Of a stretch of 20,664 nt of DNA, positions 13,690 to 20,664 are shown one piece after another; positions within the stretch are counted from its first letter, which is position 1; the number at the start of each line of letters is the position of its first letter. The notes under the pieces were generated by a model, which was not told where the DNA came from, searched no databases, and worked only from the letters and a program-made list of their open reading frames with translations. The stretch is taken from NCBI GenBank assembly GCA_902490445.1, contig CABUDZ010000029.1, positions 1 to 20,664 of the forward strand, written 5' to 3'. The translations under genes were made by a program, and so were the position numbers. This DNA is from an uncultured Collinsella sp. GTDB lineage: Bacteria > Actinomycetota > Coriobacteriia > Coriobacteriales > Coriobacteriaceae.

Positions 13690-15117
13690 ATGGCCGAGGT
13701 TTGGCGCTTCTTTGCGCATGAGGATGATTTTGCCGATCTGGATGAGGCCGGCGCGTGCGAGCGCCTGGGCCGCGTGCTGTCGTTTCCGACCGTCTCGAGC
13801 ATGGATGCCGAGGCGGTGGACTGGCAGCCCTTCGACGACCTGCGCGCCTATATGCAGCAGGCCTGGCCGCACGTGTTTGCGGCGGGCGAGGTCGAGCTTA
13901 TCGGCCATTCGCTGCTGGTGGCGCTTGCCGGCAGCGATCCGGCTCTTAAGCCCGTTATGCTCATGGGCCACATGGACGTGGTCCCCGTGGTGCCGGGCAC
14001 CGAGGCCGACTGGACGCATGCTCCCTTTAGCGGACAGGTGGACGACACCTACATTTGGGGTCGCGGCGCTATCGACATGAAAGACCAGGTCGCAGGTATT
14101 CTCGAGGCGGTTGAGTATGCGTTGGTGCACGGCTGGGAGCACGAGCGCACCCTGCTGCTGGCTTTTGGCCAGGACGAGGAAACCACGCAGTACGGCGCGG
14201 GGGCGATCGGTCGCGTGCTCGAGGAGCGCGGTATTGAACTTGAATACCTGCTCGACGAGGGTGACTACCGTATTGTTTCGGCTGCCGAGTACGGCGCGGG
14301 CGAGGGCTGGCTTATGCATGCCGACCTTGCCGAGAAGGGCTACGCCGATATTGTGCTCAAGACGAAGAGTGAGGGAGGGCATTCGTCAAACCCCTACGGT
14401 GGCACATCGCTCGAGGTACTGAGCCGCGCTATCGCCGCAATCTGCGATATCGAGTGGCCGACGCGTGTGACCGATCTGCTTGCCGCACAGCTTGTCGAGC
14501 TGGGGCTCTGCACGGCCGACGAGATTGCCTCCAACAAGGACACCATCGTGTGCGAGTGCCTCGCCAGCAAAAAACTCTATCCGCTCGTGACCACTACCTG
14601 CGCGCCGACCCAAATCGAGGGCGATAGCACCGGCGCTAACGTGATGCCGCAGGATATGTGGGCCAATATCAACTTCCGCATGCTCGAGGGCACGGGCGTG
14701 GCCGATGTCGCTACTCGCTGCCGCGAGGCCGTTGCCGCGGCGGGCCTTGCCGGGCGCGTGGAGGTCGAACTCGGCCCCGGCAGCTCCGAGCCCTCGCCGT
14801 CCCCGCGTGTCGGCGGGCCGGGGCTCGAGGCCGTCCGCACCATCGCCGCCCGCTATTTCCGTGATCCTTTGGGGACGGAGGAAAACGGATCATCGGCGGC
14901 GGGCGGGGTTCCTGTCAGCATCGTCCCCTCAACCGTGATTGGCGCCACCGATGCTGCCAACTACCAGCGCATTTGCCCCGAGTGCATTCGCTTCTCGGCC
15001 TTTGTGGTCGACGATGACGAGTGCGACCGCGGCGTCCATGGCACTAACGAGCGCATCACCCGCCGCGCCTACCTCCAGGGCGTACGCTTCCTCATCGCCC
15101 TACTCCACACGCTCTAG
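13690..15117 (+). CDS. M20-family metallopeptidase (carboxypeptidase S-like)
   Basis: A 475-residue zinc peptidase of the M20 (ArgE/DapE/CPS1) group, which removes a C-terminal or acyl-linked amino acid from small substrates. Visible zinc-site motifs are LMGHMDVVPVV, WGRGAIDMKDQ, AFGQDEETTQYGAGAIG and, near the end, a His in RGVHGTNERI. The dimerisation-domain region holds SEGGHSSNPYGGTSLEVL. No signal peptide is visible, so it acts in the cytoplasm. The ATG at 13690 is preceded by AAAGGA with close spacing; an in-frame ATG at 13636 overlaps the intergenic hairpin and is less likely. It follows an amino-acid importer, which suggests use of imported peptides or N-acyl amino acids. Confidence 0.9.
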   Translation: MAEVWRFFAHEDDFADLDEAGACERLGRVLSFPTVSSMDAEAVDWQPFDDLRAYMQQAWPHVFAAGEVELIGHSLLVALAGSDPALKPVMLMGHMDVVPVVPGTEADWTHAPFSGQVDDTYIWGRGAIDMKDQVAGILEAVEYALVHGWEHERTLLLAFGQDEETTQYGAGAIGRVLEERGIELEYLLDEGDYRIVSAAEYGAGEGWLMHADLAEKGYADIVLKTKSEGGHSSNPYGGTSLEVLSRAIAAICDIEWPTRVTDLLAAQLVELGLCTADEIASNKDTIVCECLASKKLYPLVTTTCAPTQIEGDSTGANVMPQDMWANINFRMLEGTGVADVATRCREAVAAAGLAGRVEVELGPGSSEPSPSPRVGGPGLEAVRTIAARYFRDPLGTEENGSSAAGGVPVSIVPSTVIGATDAANYQRICPECIRFSAFVVDDDECDRGVHGTNERITRRAYLQGVRFLIALLHTL

Positions 15118-15119
15118 AA

Positions 15120-15147
15120 TCTGACAAAGCGACAGCCCCTTTGTTAG
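15120..15147 (+). repeat. Diverged copy of the GTGACAAAGGGAC palindrome
   Basis: CTGACAAAGCGAC, A, then GCCCCTTTGTTAG follows the peptidase stop codon within 3 bases. It shares layout and most bases with 8426-8452 but several pairs are broken. Confidence 0.5.
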
Positions 15148-15200
15148 CCGTTGGGGGCGCTCTTAAACGACTAGTCGTTAAGGAACGTACCCAACGGCTA
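15145..15200. repeat. Nested inverted repeats upstream of prfA
   Basis: An outer perfect 11-bp pair, TAGCCGTTGGG (15145-15155) and CCCAACGGCTA (15190-15200), encloses an inner palindrome centred on ACGACTAGTCGT (15167-15178), which extends to CTTAA / TTAAG with one bulged A. The result is a cruciform-like element of 56 bases. It has no T tract on either side. I do not recognise the family. Confidence 0.55.
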
Positions 15201-15408
15201 CGTCCACTCATTCCGTGCGGGTTATATGCAGGTTTGCCTGCGCACGCTATCATGTATGGGTTAGATCGCAACTATGTACCCCACACGCGAAGGGATGCGC
15301 ATGTATCTGAAGATCGACATGCTCTAGCCGGGCTTACCCCCGCATCGGCGCCCCGCGCCCCATCAATTCTGCCGATTTTCACCTTCACGCATATAAAGGA
15401 GTCCCGCC
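15201..15408. other. Leader region of prfA
   Basis: With the two elements to its left, this makes 291 bases without a clear gene. I see no convincing -35/-10 pair with standard spacing. An 11-codon frame with a GAAGGG before it (15295-15327) is the only small ORF of note and is not supported further. The AAAGGAG of prfA lies at the right end. Confidence 0.4.
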
Positions 15409-16476
15409 ATGCGCGACAAGCTCGAAAAGATCATCAAGGCCTACGAGGAGCTCGAGAAGAAGCTCTCCGACCCGGCCGTCGCCTCCGATATTAAGGAGTT
15501 CACGCGTCTCAACAAGGAGTACGCGCACCAGTCCGACCTCATCGCCGCTTCGCGCGAGTACATCGGTGCGCTCGATGACATCGAGGCCGCCAAGGAGATG
15601 CTCCGCGACACGACCGACGCGGACGAGAAGGAGATGCTCCAGATGGACATCTCCGAGAACGAGGAGAAGCTTCCCCAGCTCGAGGAAGACATTAAGTACA
15701 TGCTCATCCCGAGCGACCTCAACGACGACAAGAACACCATCGTCGAGATTCGCTCCGCCGCCGGTGGCGACGAGGCCGCCATCTTCGCCGGCGACCTGTA
15801 CAAGATGTACCAGCGCTTCTGCGAGTCGCGCGGCTGGAAGACCACCGTGCTCGACTCCAGCCCTAGCGAGGCCGGCGGCTTTAAGTCCATCGAGTTCAAG
15901 GTCGAGGGCGACCGCGTCTACTCCGTCATGAAGTTCGAGTCCGGCGTGCATCGCGTCCAGCGCGTTCCCAAGACCGAGTCCCAGGGCCGTATCCAGACCT
16001 CCACGGCGACCGTCGCCGTACTTCCCGAGGCCGAGGAAATCGACGTCCAGATCAACCAGTCCGACCTGCGCATCGACACCTACTGCGCCTCCGGCCCTGG
16101 CGGTCAGTGCGTTAACACCACGTATTCCGCCGTGCGCATCACCCACCTGCCCACCAACACCGTGGTGCAGTCGCAGGAACAGCGCTCTCAGATCCAGAAC
16201 CGCGAAGTCTGCATGCAGATGCTGCGCGCCCGTCTGTACGAGATGGAGCTCGAGAAGCAGCAGGCTGAGCTCGGTGCCGAGCGCCAGAGCCAGATCGGCC
16301 ACGGCAACCGTTCCGAGAAGATCCGTACCTACAACCAGCCCCAGGACCGCGTGACCGATCACCGCATCGGTTTCAACTCCACCTACAACGGCGTCCTTCT
16401 GGGCGATCAGCTCGGCACCGTCATCGAGGCGCTCGCCGCCGCCGAGCGAGCCGAGAAGCTGGCACAGGCCGTTTAG
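15409..16476 (+). CDS. prfA: Peptide chain release factor 1
   Basis: A 355-residue class I release factor, which recognises UAA and UAG and releases the finished peptide at the ribosome. The GGQ catalytic motif is present in ASGPGGQCVNTTYSAVRITHLPT. The codon-recognition region reads GVHRVQRVPKTESQGR, so the PxT tripeptide is Pro-Lys-Thr. RF1-type length and the N-terminal helical domain (KLEKIIKAYEELEKKLSDP) argue against RF2. AAAGGAG lies 7 bases before the ATG. The usual partner gene prmC, which methylates the GGQ glutamine, follows, but here behind a 168-bp repeat and about 420 AT-rich bases, so the two are probably transcribed separately. Confidence 0.96.
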   Translation: MRDKLEKIIKAYEELEKKLSDPAVASDIKEFTRLNKEYAHQSDLIAASREYIGALDDIEAAKEMLRDTTDADEKEMLQMDISENEEKLPQLEEDIKYMLIPSDLNDDKNTIVEIRSAAGGDEAAIFAGDLYKMYQRFCESRGWKTTVLDSSPSEAGGFKSIEFKVEGDRVYSVMKFESGVHRVQRVPKTESQGRIQTSTATVAVLPEAEEIDVQINQSDLRIDTYCASGPGGQCVNTTYSAVRITHLPTNTVVQSQEQRSQIQNREVCMQMLRARLYEMELEKQQAELGAERQSQIGHGNRSEKIRTYNQPQDRVTDHRIGFNSTYNGVLLGDQLGTVIEALAAAERAEKLAQAV

Positions 16477-16642
16477 GTTCCGCCGTTCTACCGAACGGCG
16501 GACCGGCCGACGCTGCGCGCCGCCCAGTGCGACAATTTGTCATTCAAAAGGCAAGGCATGACCAGAAAGTCTATGCCTTGCCTTTTTCATGCCAACTTGT
16601 TCGCTCTGGACGTCGCTCGCTGGCATTGCCAAAACATCGGCG
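16475..16642 (+). repeat. 168-bp hairpin-rich repeat, copy 2
   Basis: Same length as 10468-10635 and about 93 percent identical by eye. It starts within the prfA stop codon. The left hairpin is perfect here (CCGCCGTTC / GAACGGCGG), whereas the outer stem, perfect in copy 1, is broken on its right arm. The inner terminator is intact. Confidence 0.75.
16546..16587 (+). terminator. Rho-independent terminator inside repeat copy 2
   Basis: AAAAGGCAAGGCAT pairs with ATGCCTTGCCTTTT and is followed by T residues. It should end the prfA transcript and would isolate prmC from it. Confidence 0.85.
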
Positions 16643-17065
16643 TTTCCTTGGTTGTCAAATGATCCGTAGGGAGTCATTGGGCACATTGCTTTGAGATGTT
16701 ATTCAATCGGTTCTGATGGCCTTTGAGCTGCTTGCCTGCTAAAAGCAATTAACGATATCTATCCGCTACCGAAAATAATGCTCAAAAAATCGTCCAAGAA
16801 GTTGCGGGGCCCTTTTTGGTGCGTCGCGCGTCAAGCGATGTGGCAAGTATTTGGTTAGATATTGGTCAGTTTTGGGGCAACCTTGCCAAAAGCTTGACGA
16901 ATGCAAATCTAGACGTCGGCGAATGAACACTTTGAGCGAGCCCGGTGCAAAATTCTGGGCTGATTCTCGATAATCGCCTTCAATCGTCCCTTGCCAAGCG
17001 CTGGCCTCGCTTACAATCTGCTCCGACATTCGCGCGCCGCCCGGCGCTTAAGAGGGGAGGGCCCC
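16643..17065. other. AT-rich intergenic region before prmC
   Basis: About 420 bases, AT-richer than the flanking genes, without a supported plus-strand gene. A minus-strand frame of 87 codons (16766-17029) exists but has a poor ribosome site and no family I recognise. A possible prmC promoter lies at the right end. Confidence 0.4.
16991..17017 (+). promoter_or_regulatory. Possible prmC promoter
   Basis: TACAAT (17012-17017) is a good -10 box. TTGCCA (16991-16996) is a plausible -35 but the 15-base spacer is short. It would give a leader of about 40 bases before the ATG at 17066. Confidence 0.35.
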
Positions 17066-18316
17066 ATGGCAAACGAGATCTGGACCATCAAGCGTTGTCT
17101 CGAGTGGACCAAGGAGTACCTGGCCGAGCGCGGCGAGGAGCATCCCCGTCTTTCTGCCGAGTGGCTGCTGTGCGCGGCCACGGGCCTGGCGCGTATCGAC
17201 TTGTATATGCGCATGGACGAGACGCTTAACGCGGCCCAGCTCGAGACCATGCACGCGGCCGTCGTTCGTCGCGCCAAAGGCGAGCCGCTGCAGTACATCA
17301 CCGGCAGCACGCAGTTTCGCATGATCGACGTCGCGTGCGCCCCCGGCGTGCTCATCCCGCGCCCCGAGACCGAGATGCTCGTCGAAGAAGTCCTGAACTA
17401 TCTGGATACCGAGGTGCTGAGCCCCGAGGCCGCTGCCCGTCAGCGTGTTGAGCTGCCTTGGAACGATGAGGTCGAGCAGGCCCGCAAAGCCGAGGCGGCG
17501 CTGGCCGACGAACGCGCGACCGCCGAGCGCCGTGCTGCCAACCTGACGGCCGCCGATGAGGCTGCGCTGGGTAGCGACGTGCTCGGTAGCCGCGCCTATG
17601 CCGAGGAGCTTGCCGATCGCGAGGCCGAGGAAGCCGCCGCGCAAGCAGCAGAAGCCGAAGCCGCGGAAGCCACCGAGCCCGAGCTCGACGAATACGGCAT
17701 CGCCATCGAGGGTGCCGACCAGGAGACGGTTTCAGCTCAGGATGCCGCTGCGCCTGCCCCAGCCGAGCCCCGCACTGCCCGCGTTCTCGAGGTCGGCTGC
17801 GGCACGGGCTGTATCTCGCTCTCGATCGCCTGGGAGCGTCGCGGCCACGTCACCTGCACTGCTACCGATATCGAGCCGCGCGCCATCGACCTTGCTACCA
17901 AAAACCGCGATGCGCTTGGCCTCACGTCCGATGAGGTCGCCTTCAGCCTCACGAACCTGGTGAGTTCCATTCCCCGTGAAGAGTGGGGCACCTTTGACGT
18001 ACTCGTCTCCAACCCGCCTTACATCCCGACCGCCGTCATGCGCTCGCTGCCGCACGAGGTCAAGGACTTTGAGCCCGACCTGGCGCTCGAGGGCGGCGCC
18101 GACGGCCTCGATATCTTCCGCCGCCTGCTCAACGCGGCGCCTTACATGCTGCGCGCCGGCGGCCTGTTTGCCTGCGAGCTCTACGAGGGTACCCTCGATG
18201 CCGCGGCCGAGCTCTGTCGCCAGGCAGGCCTTTCGGACGTGCGTATCGTCCATGACCTTACCGATCGCCCCCGCATCGTCCGAGCCATCGTCACCGAGCC
18301 CAAGCAGCGCCAGTAA
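17066..18316 (+). CDS. prmC: Release factor glutamine methyltransferase PrmC with a large insertion
   Basis: Transfers a methyl group from S-adenosylmethionine to the Gln of the GGQ motif in release factors. It has 416 residues, against about 280 in the family. Residues 1-105 form the N-terminal helical release-factor-binding domain, with EPLQYITG, and PRPETEMLVEEVL at 98-110. The methyltransferase domain starts at residue 239 with RVLEVGCGTGCISLS and carries the catalytic NPPYIP at 316-321. Between them, about residues 116-238 are an Ala/Glu-rich, probably helical and disordered insertion (for example AEEAAAQAAEAEAAEA). All core motifs are intact, so the enzyme is probably active. The ATG at 17066 follows GAGGGGAGG; an in-frame ATG at 16991 overlaps the promoter region. 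It lies downstream of prfA, as is common. Confidence 0.92.
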   Translation: MANEIWTIKRCLEWTKEYLAERGEEHPRLSAEWLLCAATGLARIDLYMRMDETLNAAQLETMHAAVVRRAKGEPLQYITGSTQFRMIDVACAPGVLIPRPETEMLVEEVLNYLDTEVLSPEAAARQRVELPWNDEVEQARKAEAALADERATAERRAANLTAADEAALGSDVLGSRAYAEELADREAEEAAAQAAEAEAAEATEPELDEYGIAIEGADQETVSAQDAAAPAPAEPRTARVLEVGCGTGCISLSIAWERRGHVTCTATDIEPRAIDLATKNRDALGLTSDEVAFSLTNLVSSIPREEWGTFDVLVSNPPYIPTAVMRSLPHEVKDFEPDLALEGGADGLDIFRRLLNAAPYMLRAGGLFACELYEGTLDAAAELCRQAGLSDVRIVHDLTDRPRIVRAIVTEPKQRQ

Positions 18317-18330
18317 TATTTATTAACTGG

Positions 18331-18360
18331 TTAGCAACAATTATAAATTAGTTTATAATT
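18331..18360 (+). promoter_or_regulatory. hicAB promoter with overlapping operator dyad
   Basis: A consensus -10 TATAAT (18354-18359) lies 17 bases from a weak -35 TTAGCA (18331-18336). A perfect dyad, AATTATAAA (18339-18347) and TTTATAATT (18352-18360), with loop TTAG, covers the -10. Toxin-antitoxin operons are usually repressed by their antitoxin, so this is the likely HicB site. Confidence 0.6.
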
Positions 18361-18384
18361 AGGACGGCTGAAAGAGGTCGGCCC

Positions 18385-18570
18385 ATGCAACCTCCTACCT
18401 TTCGGGAAATCATTGCCCTACTCAAGCACGATGGATTCGTGAAGGTCGCGCAAGTCGGTAGTCATGCTAAGTATGTTTCTGGTGACCGTGTTGTCACCGT
18501 GAACGGCTCTGGTGGTGATCGACCAAAGAAGGGCATGTGGGCAAGTATTCGTCGCCAAGCTGGATGGTAG
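18385..18570 (+). CDS. hicA: HicA-family mRNA-interferase toxin
   Basis: A 61-residue protein of the HicA (YcfA-like) family, which cleaves mRNA and is neutralised by HicB. The dsRBD-like fold is recognisable: FREIIALLKHDGFVKVAQVGSHAKYV, in which the His of GSH is the conserved catalytic residue, then VVTVNGSGGDRPKKGMWASIRRQAGW, which matches the usual C-terminal Lys-Lys-Gly and Arg-Gln-Ala pattern. Length is normal. AAAGAGG lies about 7 bases before the ATG. The gene precedes hicB by 11 bases, the common toxin-first order. The DNA is less GC-rich than the flanking genes, which fits horizontal acquisition. Confidence 0.9.
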   Translation: MQPPTFREIIALLKHDGFVKVAQVGSHAKYVSGDRVVTVNGSGGDRPKKGMWASIRRQAGW

Positions 18571-18581
18571 TTGGAGGCAAA

Positions 18582-19028
18582 ATGAGGCAGCGATTTACCT
18601 ATGACTGCGTTCTCATAAAAGAAGACGACGGTTACTGCGCTAGCTTCCCGCAGATTCCCGGCGCCTTTGCCGATGGCGATACGCGCGAAGAAGCGATTGC
18701 CCATGCTACCGAGGCACTGATGGCGTTTTTGGCCGACGACCTCAACAACGGTTTGACTCCGGCAGGGTACGAACGCTCGGCCGAGGTCGTGGCCCTTTCA
18801 GTCGAAATCGACCACGAGGACGCTCGGGAAGCGGCGTGCCGAACATTTAAAGACGCAGCGCTGGACCTCAAAGTCTCCGCTCCGCGGATTACCGCGCTGG
18901 TCAAAGCCGGAAAGCTCGATGTTGAACTCGTCGACGGCCGTCGGATGATAACGATAGACAGCATCGAGCGCTACGCCGCCCAAGAACGCCACGCCGGCAG
19001 GCCAAAGAAGTTCGTAGCCGTCCAATAA
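18582..19028 (+). CDS. hicB: HicB-family antitoxin with C-terminal DNA-binding domain
   Basis: A 148-residue antitoxin. Residues about 1-55 form the partial RNase H-like HicB fold: FTYDCVLIKEDDGYCASFPQIPGAFADGDTREEAIAHATEAL. The C-terminal part (LKVSAPRITALVKAGKLDVELVDGRRMITIDSIERYAA) looks like a helix-turn-helix of the excisionase/MerR-like sort, followed by a basic tail with GRPKKF. It should bind and block HicA and repress the operon, probably at the dyad over the -10 at 18354. The ATG at 18582 is preceded by GGAGG with close spacing; an in-frame ATG at 18537 lies inside hicA and lacks such a site. Confidence 0.9.
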   Translation: MRQRFTYDCVLIKEDDGYCASFPQIPGAFADGDTREEAIAHATEALMAFLADDLNNGLTPAGYERSAEVVALSVEIDHEDAREAACRTFKDAALDLKVSAPRITALVKAGKLDVELVDGRRMITIDSIERYAAQERHAGRPKKFVAVQ

Positions 19029-19162
19029 CCCCCTCACTTTCACCGACTACTAGAGCCGCTCACCAAACCAACATGCGCTCTGGGCAAATAGGTTGAACGT
19101 TTCGTGCGAGAATGCCCCACAGTAAACAAACTTGCACCAGAGCGTAAGGGGCTGGCATACAC

Positions 19163-19906
19163 ATGCAGACGGTCTATCGGGTATACGAGGGAACGCGCGA
19201 GCCGCATCGGCTTGCCGTCGAGCGCACGGCCGAGGTGCTCGGCCGCGGCGGCCTGGCTTTGATCCCGACCGAGACCGTCTACGGTGTCGCCGTGGCAGTC
19301 AACGCCTTCTCGGACGCCGTGCCCCAAGATACAAGCGAATTCCCATCGTGGCCGCGCGATCCGCAGGCTGCCGTCAATGGCGCCGCAGTTCCTGCGCTCG
19401 GCACCGGCTATCGCCGTATCTTCACTCTCAAGCAACGTGAACTCACGCAAACCGTCGCTTGGCTGGTCGATGGCGTCGAAGCACTCGACCGCTATGGCGT
19501 GGATATCCCGGAAGATGCCCGCATACTCGCGCGACGATGCTGGCCGGGAGCCCTGACTATCGTGGTCAAGGCAGCCCCCTGCGTGCCGACCTTTATGCGC
19601 GCTGCCGACGACACGGTGGCACTTCGCGCTTCGGCCTCGCCCGTGGTGCAGGCGCTCATTCGCGCCTGTGGCAGCCCCCTTGCCTGCACCAGCGCCAACA
19701 CGCATGGCGCGCCCGCGCCGGCAAGTTTTATCACGGTGGAGGGTCGCATCCTGGAGGGGGTCGATGTTGCCGTCGACGCCGGTGAGACCCCGTGTCGCGA
19801 CGCCTCGACCATCGTGTCGTTTCAGCACGGCGAGCTCCAGCTCCTGCGCCAAGGCGCACTTCCCGCATCAGAGATCGAACGGGTCCTGTCCGACCCGATG
19901 CAATAG
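19163..19906 (+). CDS. tsaC: Threonylcarbamoyl-AMP synthase (YrdC/TsaC type)
   Basis: A 247-residue YrdC-domain protein that makes threonylcarbamoyl-AMP from threonine, bicarbonate and ATP for t6A37 modification of tRNAs that read ANN codons. Motifs are GGLALIPTETVYGVA, the KxR motif in TLKQRE, RRCWPGALTIVVKA, ALRASASPVVQAL and the SAN motif in CTSANTHGAPAP. It has no Sua5 C-terminal domain. Between TVYG and LKQR it has roughly 30 more residues (about 50-80, Pro/Ala-rich) than E. coli TsaC. AAGGGG lies 11 bases before the ATG, a rather long spacing. In many bacteria this gene follows prmC directly; here hicAB lies between. Confidence 0.93.
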   Translation: MQTVYRVYEGTREPHRLAVERTAEVLGRGGLALIPTETVYGVAVAVNAFSDAVPQDTSEFPSWPRDPQAAVNGAAVPALGTGYRRIFTLKQRELTQTVAWLVDGVEALDRYGVDIPEDARILARRCWPGALTIVVKAAPCVPTFMRAADDTVALRASASPVVQALIRACGSPLACTSANTHGAPAPASFITVEGRILEGVDVAVDAGETPCRDASTIVSFQHGELQLLRQGALPASEIERVLSDPMQ

Positions 19907-19919
19907 AAAGGTTTAAGCG

Positions 19920-20664
19920 ATGTCGTTGAATCTGGGCAGCCTGGGCATGGAAGATGCCTCGTTTGACTTTGGCGGTTCCTACATCATGGCGCTCGACTGC
20001 GGCACCACCTCGGTACTTGCGACCATCGTCGACGAGTACGGATGCATCGTCGCGCAGGCACGTCGCAGCGTCAAAACCAGCTTCCCGCGTCCCGGCTGGG
20101 TGGAGCAAGACCCCATGGCGGTCCTTGCTAGCCAGATCGCCGTCATGATGGAAGTCCAGTTTAAGAGCGGTATCCACTCCGACCGCATTGCTGCCATCGG
20201 CATCTCCAACCAGCGCGAGACCACGGTGGTCTGGGATCGCGTGAGCGGTCAGCCGATCTATAACGCTATCGTATGGCAGTGCCGCCGTACCGCACCTCTG
20301 ATCGACGAGCTTGTCGAGCAGGGCGCAGAAGGGCTGGTGCGCTCCCGCACGGGACTCACGCTCGACCCGTATTTCTCGGCCTCCAAGGTGCAGTGGATTC
20401 TCGACAACGTCGACGGCGCACGCGAAAGCGCGGCGGCGGGCGACCTCATGTTTGGCACCATCGACACCTGGCTCATCTACAACCTCACCGGCGGCCAGGT
20501 CTTTGCCACCGACTACACCAATGCCAGCCGCACGGCACTCTTTAATATCCATACGCTCGATTGGGACGACGACCTGCTGGCACTCTTTGACGTTCCACGT
20601 TCCATGATGCCCGAGGTTCGCTGGAGCTCGGGCGACTACGGCCGCGTCGCGAGCGACATCATGA
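19920..20664 (+). CDS. glpK: Glycerol kinase, 5' part (cut by the window edge)
   Basis: The frame is open from the ATG at 19920 to the last base, giving 248 residues of a protein that normally has about 500. It phosphorylates glycerol to sn-glycerol 3-phosphate. FGGY-kinase signatures are MALDCGTTS (usually LDQGTTS), PRPGWVEQDP, IAAIGISNQRETTVVWDRVSGQPIYNAIVWQ, LDPYFSASKVQWILDN, GTIDTWLIYNLTGG and TDYTNASRT. The C-terminal domain with the catalytic Asp is outside the window. AAAGG lies 8 bases before the ATG. About 22 residues precede the point where most glycerol kinases begin, and an in-frame ATG at 19986 is the alternative start, though it has no clear ribosome site. It begins 13 bases after tsaC, so co-transcription is likely. 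Confidence 0.92.
   Translation, partial: MSLNLGSLGMEDASFDFGGSYIMALDCGTTSVLATIVDEYGCIVAQARRSVKTSFPRPGWVEQDPMAVLASQIAVMMEVQFKSGIHSDRIAAIGISNQRETTVVWDRVSGQPIYNAIVWQCRRTAPLIDELVEQGAEGLVRSRTGLTLDPYFSASKVQWILDNVDGARESAAAGDLMFGTIDTWLIYNLTGGQVFATDYTNASRTALFNIHTLDWDDDLLALFDVPRSMMPEVRWSSGDYGRVASDIM

Noticed and set aside
15295..15327. Tiny ORF of 10 residues with a GAAGGG before it, upstream of prfA
   Set aside because: Too short to judge. It shows no codon run that would suggest a leader peptide and no attenuator follows it.
16766..17029. Minus-strand frame of 87 codons in the AT-rich gap before prmC
   Set aside because: The upstream region offers only a weak ribosome site, the start overlaps the probable prmC promoter, and I recognise no family. 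It may deserve a conservation check but is not supported as a gene.
1..20664. Search for tRNA or rRNA genes, CRISPR arrays, transposases, integrases and attachment sites
   Set aside because: No cloverleaf, rRNA segment, regularly spaced repeat or recombinase gene was recognised by eye. The repeats found are dispersed hairpins, not arrays.

Overview
The window looks like chromosome of a high-GC, gut-type actinobacterium of the class Coriobacteriia, most likely Collinsella or a close relative. This is an inference: the coding regions are strongly GC-biased with C/G-ending codons, the gene families and intergenic hairpin repeats fit that group, and no rRNA or other taxonomic marker is present. 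Several stretches are clearly AT-richer and look foreign or decayed (1-1070, 16643-17000, 18317-18390).

Left part (1-2473): an AT-rich orphan ORF, about 830 bases without a convincing gene (holding a perfect hairpin and a pair of operator-like palindromes), then a minus-strand MFS exporter.

Centre-left (2570-8540): a coherent prenylated-flavin (prFMN) decarboxylase module. It has a fusion protein joining an LpdD-like prFMN chaperone domain to an isopentenyl-diphosphate-isomerase-like Nudix domain, then a DASS/SLC13-type carboxylate transporter, a UbiD/LpdC-type aromatic acid decarboxylase, the flavin prenyltransferase UbiX/LpdB and a MerR-family regulator. The fusion gene and the transporter operon are each preceded by the same MerR-style promoter: a dyad centred in a 19-bp spacer, 21 of 31 positions identical. 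The expected logic is that an aromatic carboxylate is imported and sensed, UbiX makes prFMN from FMN and a dimethylallyl phosphate, the fusion protein supplies the prenyl donor and/or hands over the cofactor, and UbiD decarboxylates the substrate. The isomerase-like domain keeps all five aligned metal ligands but has Ala where the isomerase has its catalytic Cys, so it may be a dimethylallyl-diphosphate phosphohydrolase rather than an isomerase. Near-identical composite hairpin repeats sit just before the transporter and just after the regulator.

Centre-right (8625-15117): a membrane-anchored protein of unknown function, an aldose-1-epimerase-like protein, a three-gene polar amino-acid ABC transporter (lipoprotein, permease, ATPase) and an M20 peptidase that could process imported peptides or acylated amino acids. 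A 168-bp hairpin-rich repeat follows the epimerase gene, and a second copy follows prfA.

Right part (15118-20664): the translation block prfA - prmC - (hicA-hicB) - tsaC, with a HicAB toxin-antitoxin pair between prmC and tsaC, then the 5' part of a glycerol kinase gene cut by the window edge. PrmC carries an unusual Ala/Glu-rich insertion of about 120 residues. No tRNA, rRNA, CRISPR array, transposase or phage gene was seen.
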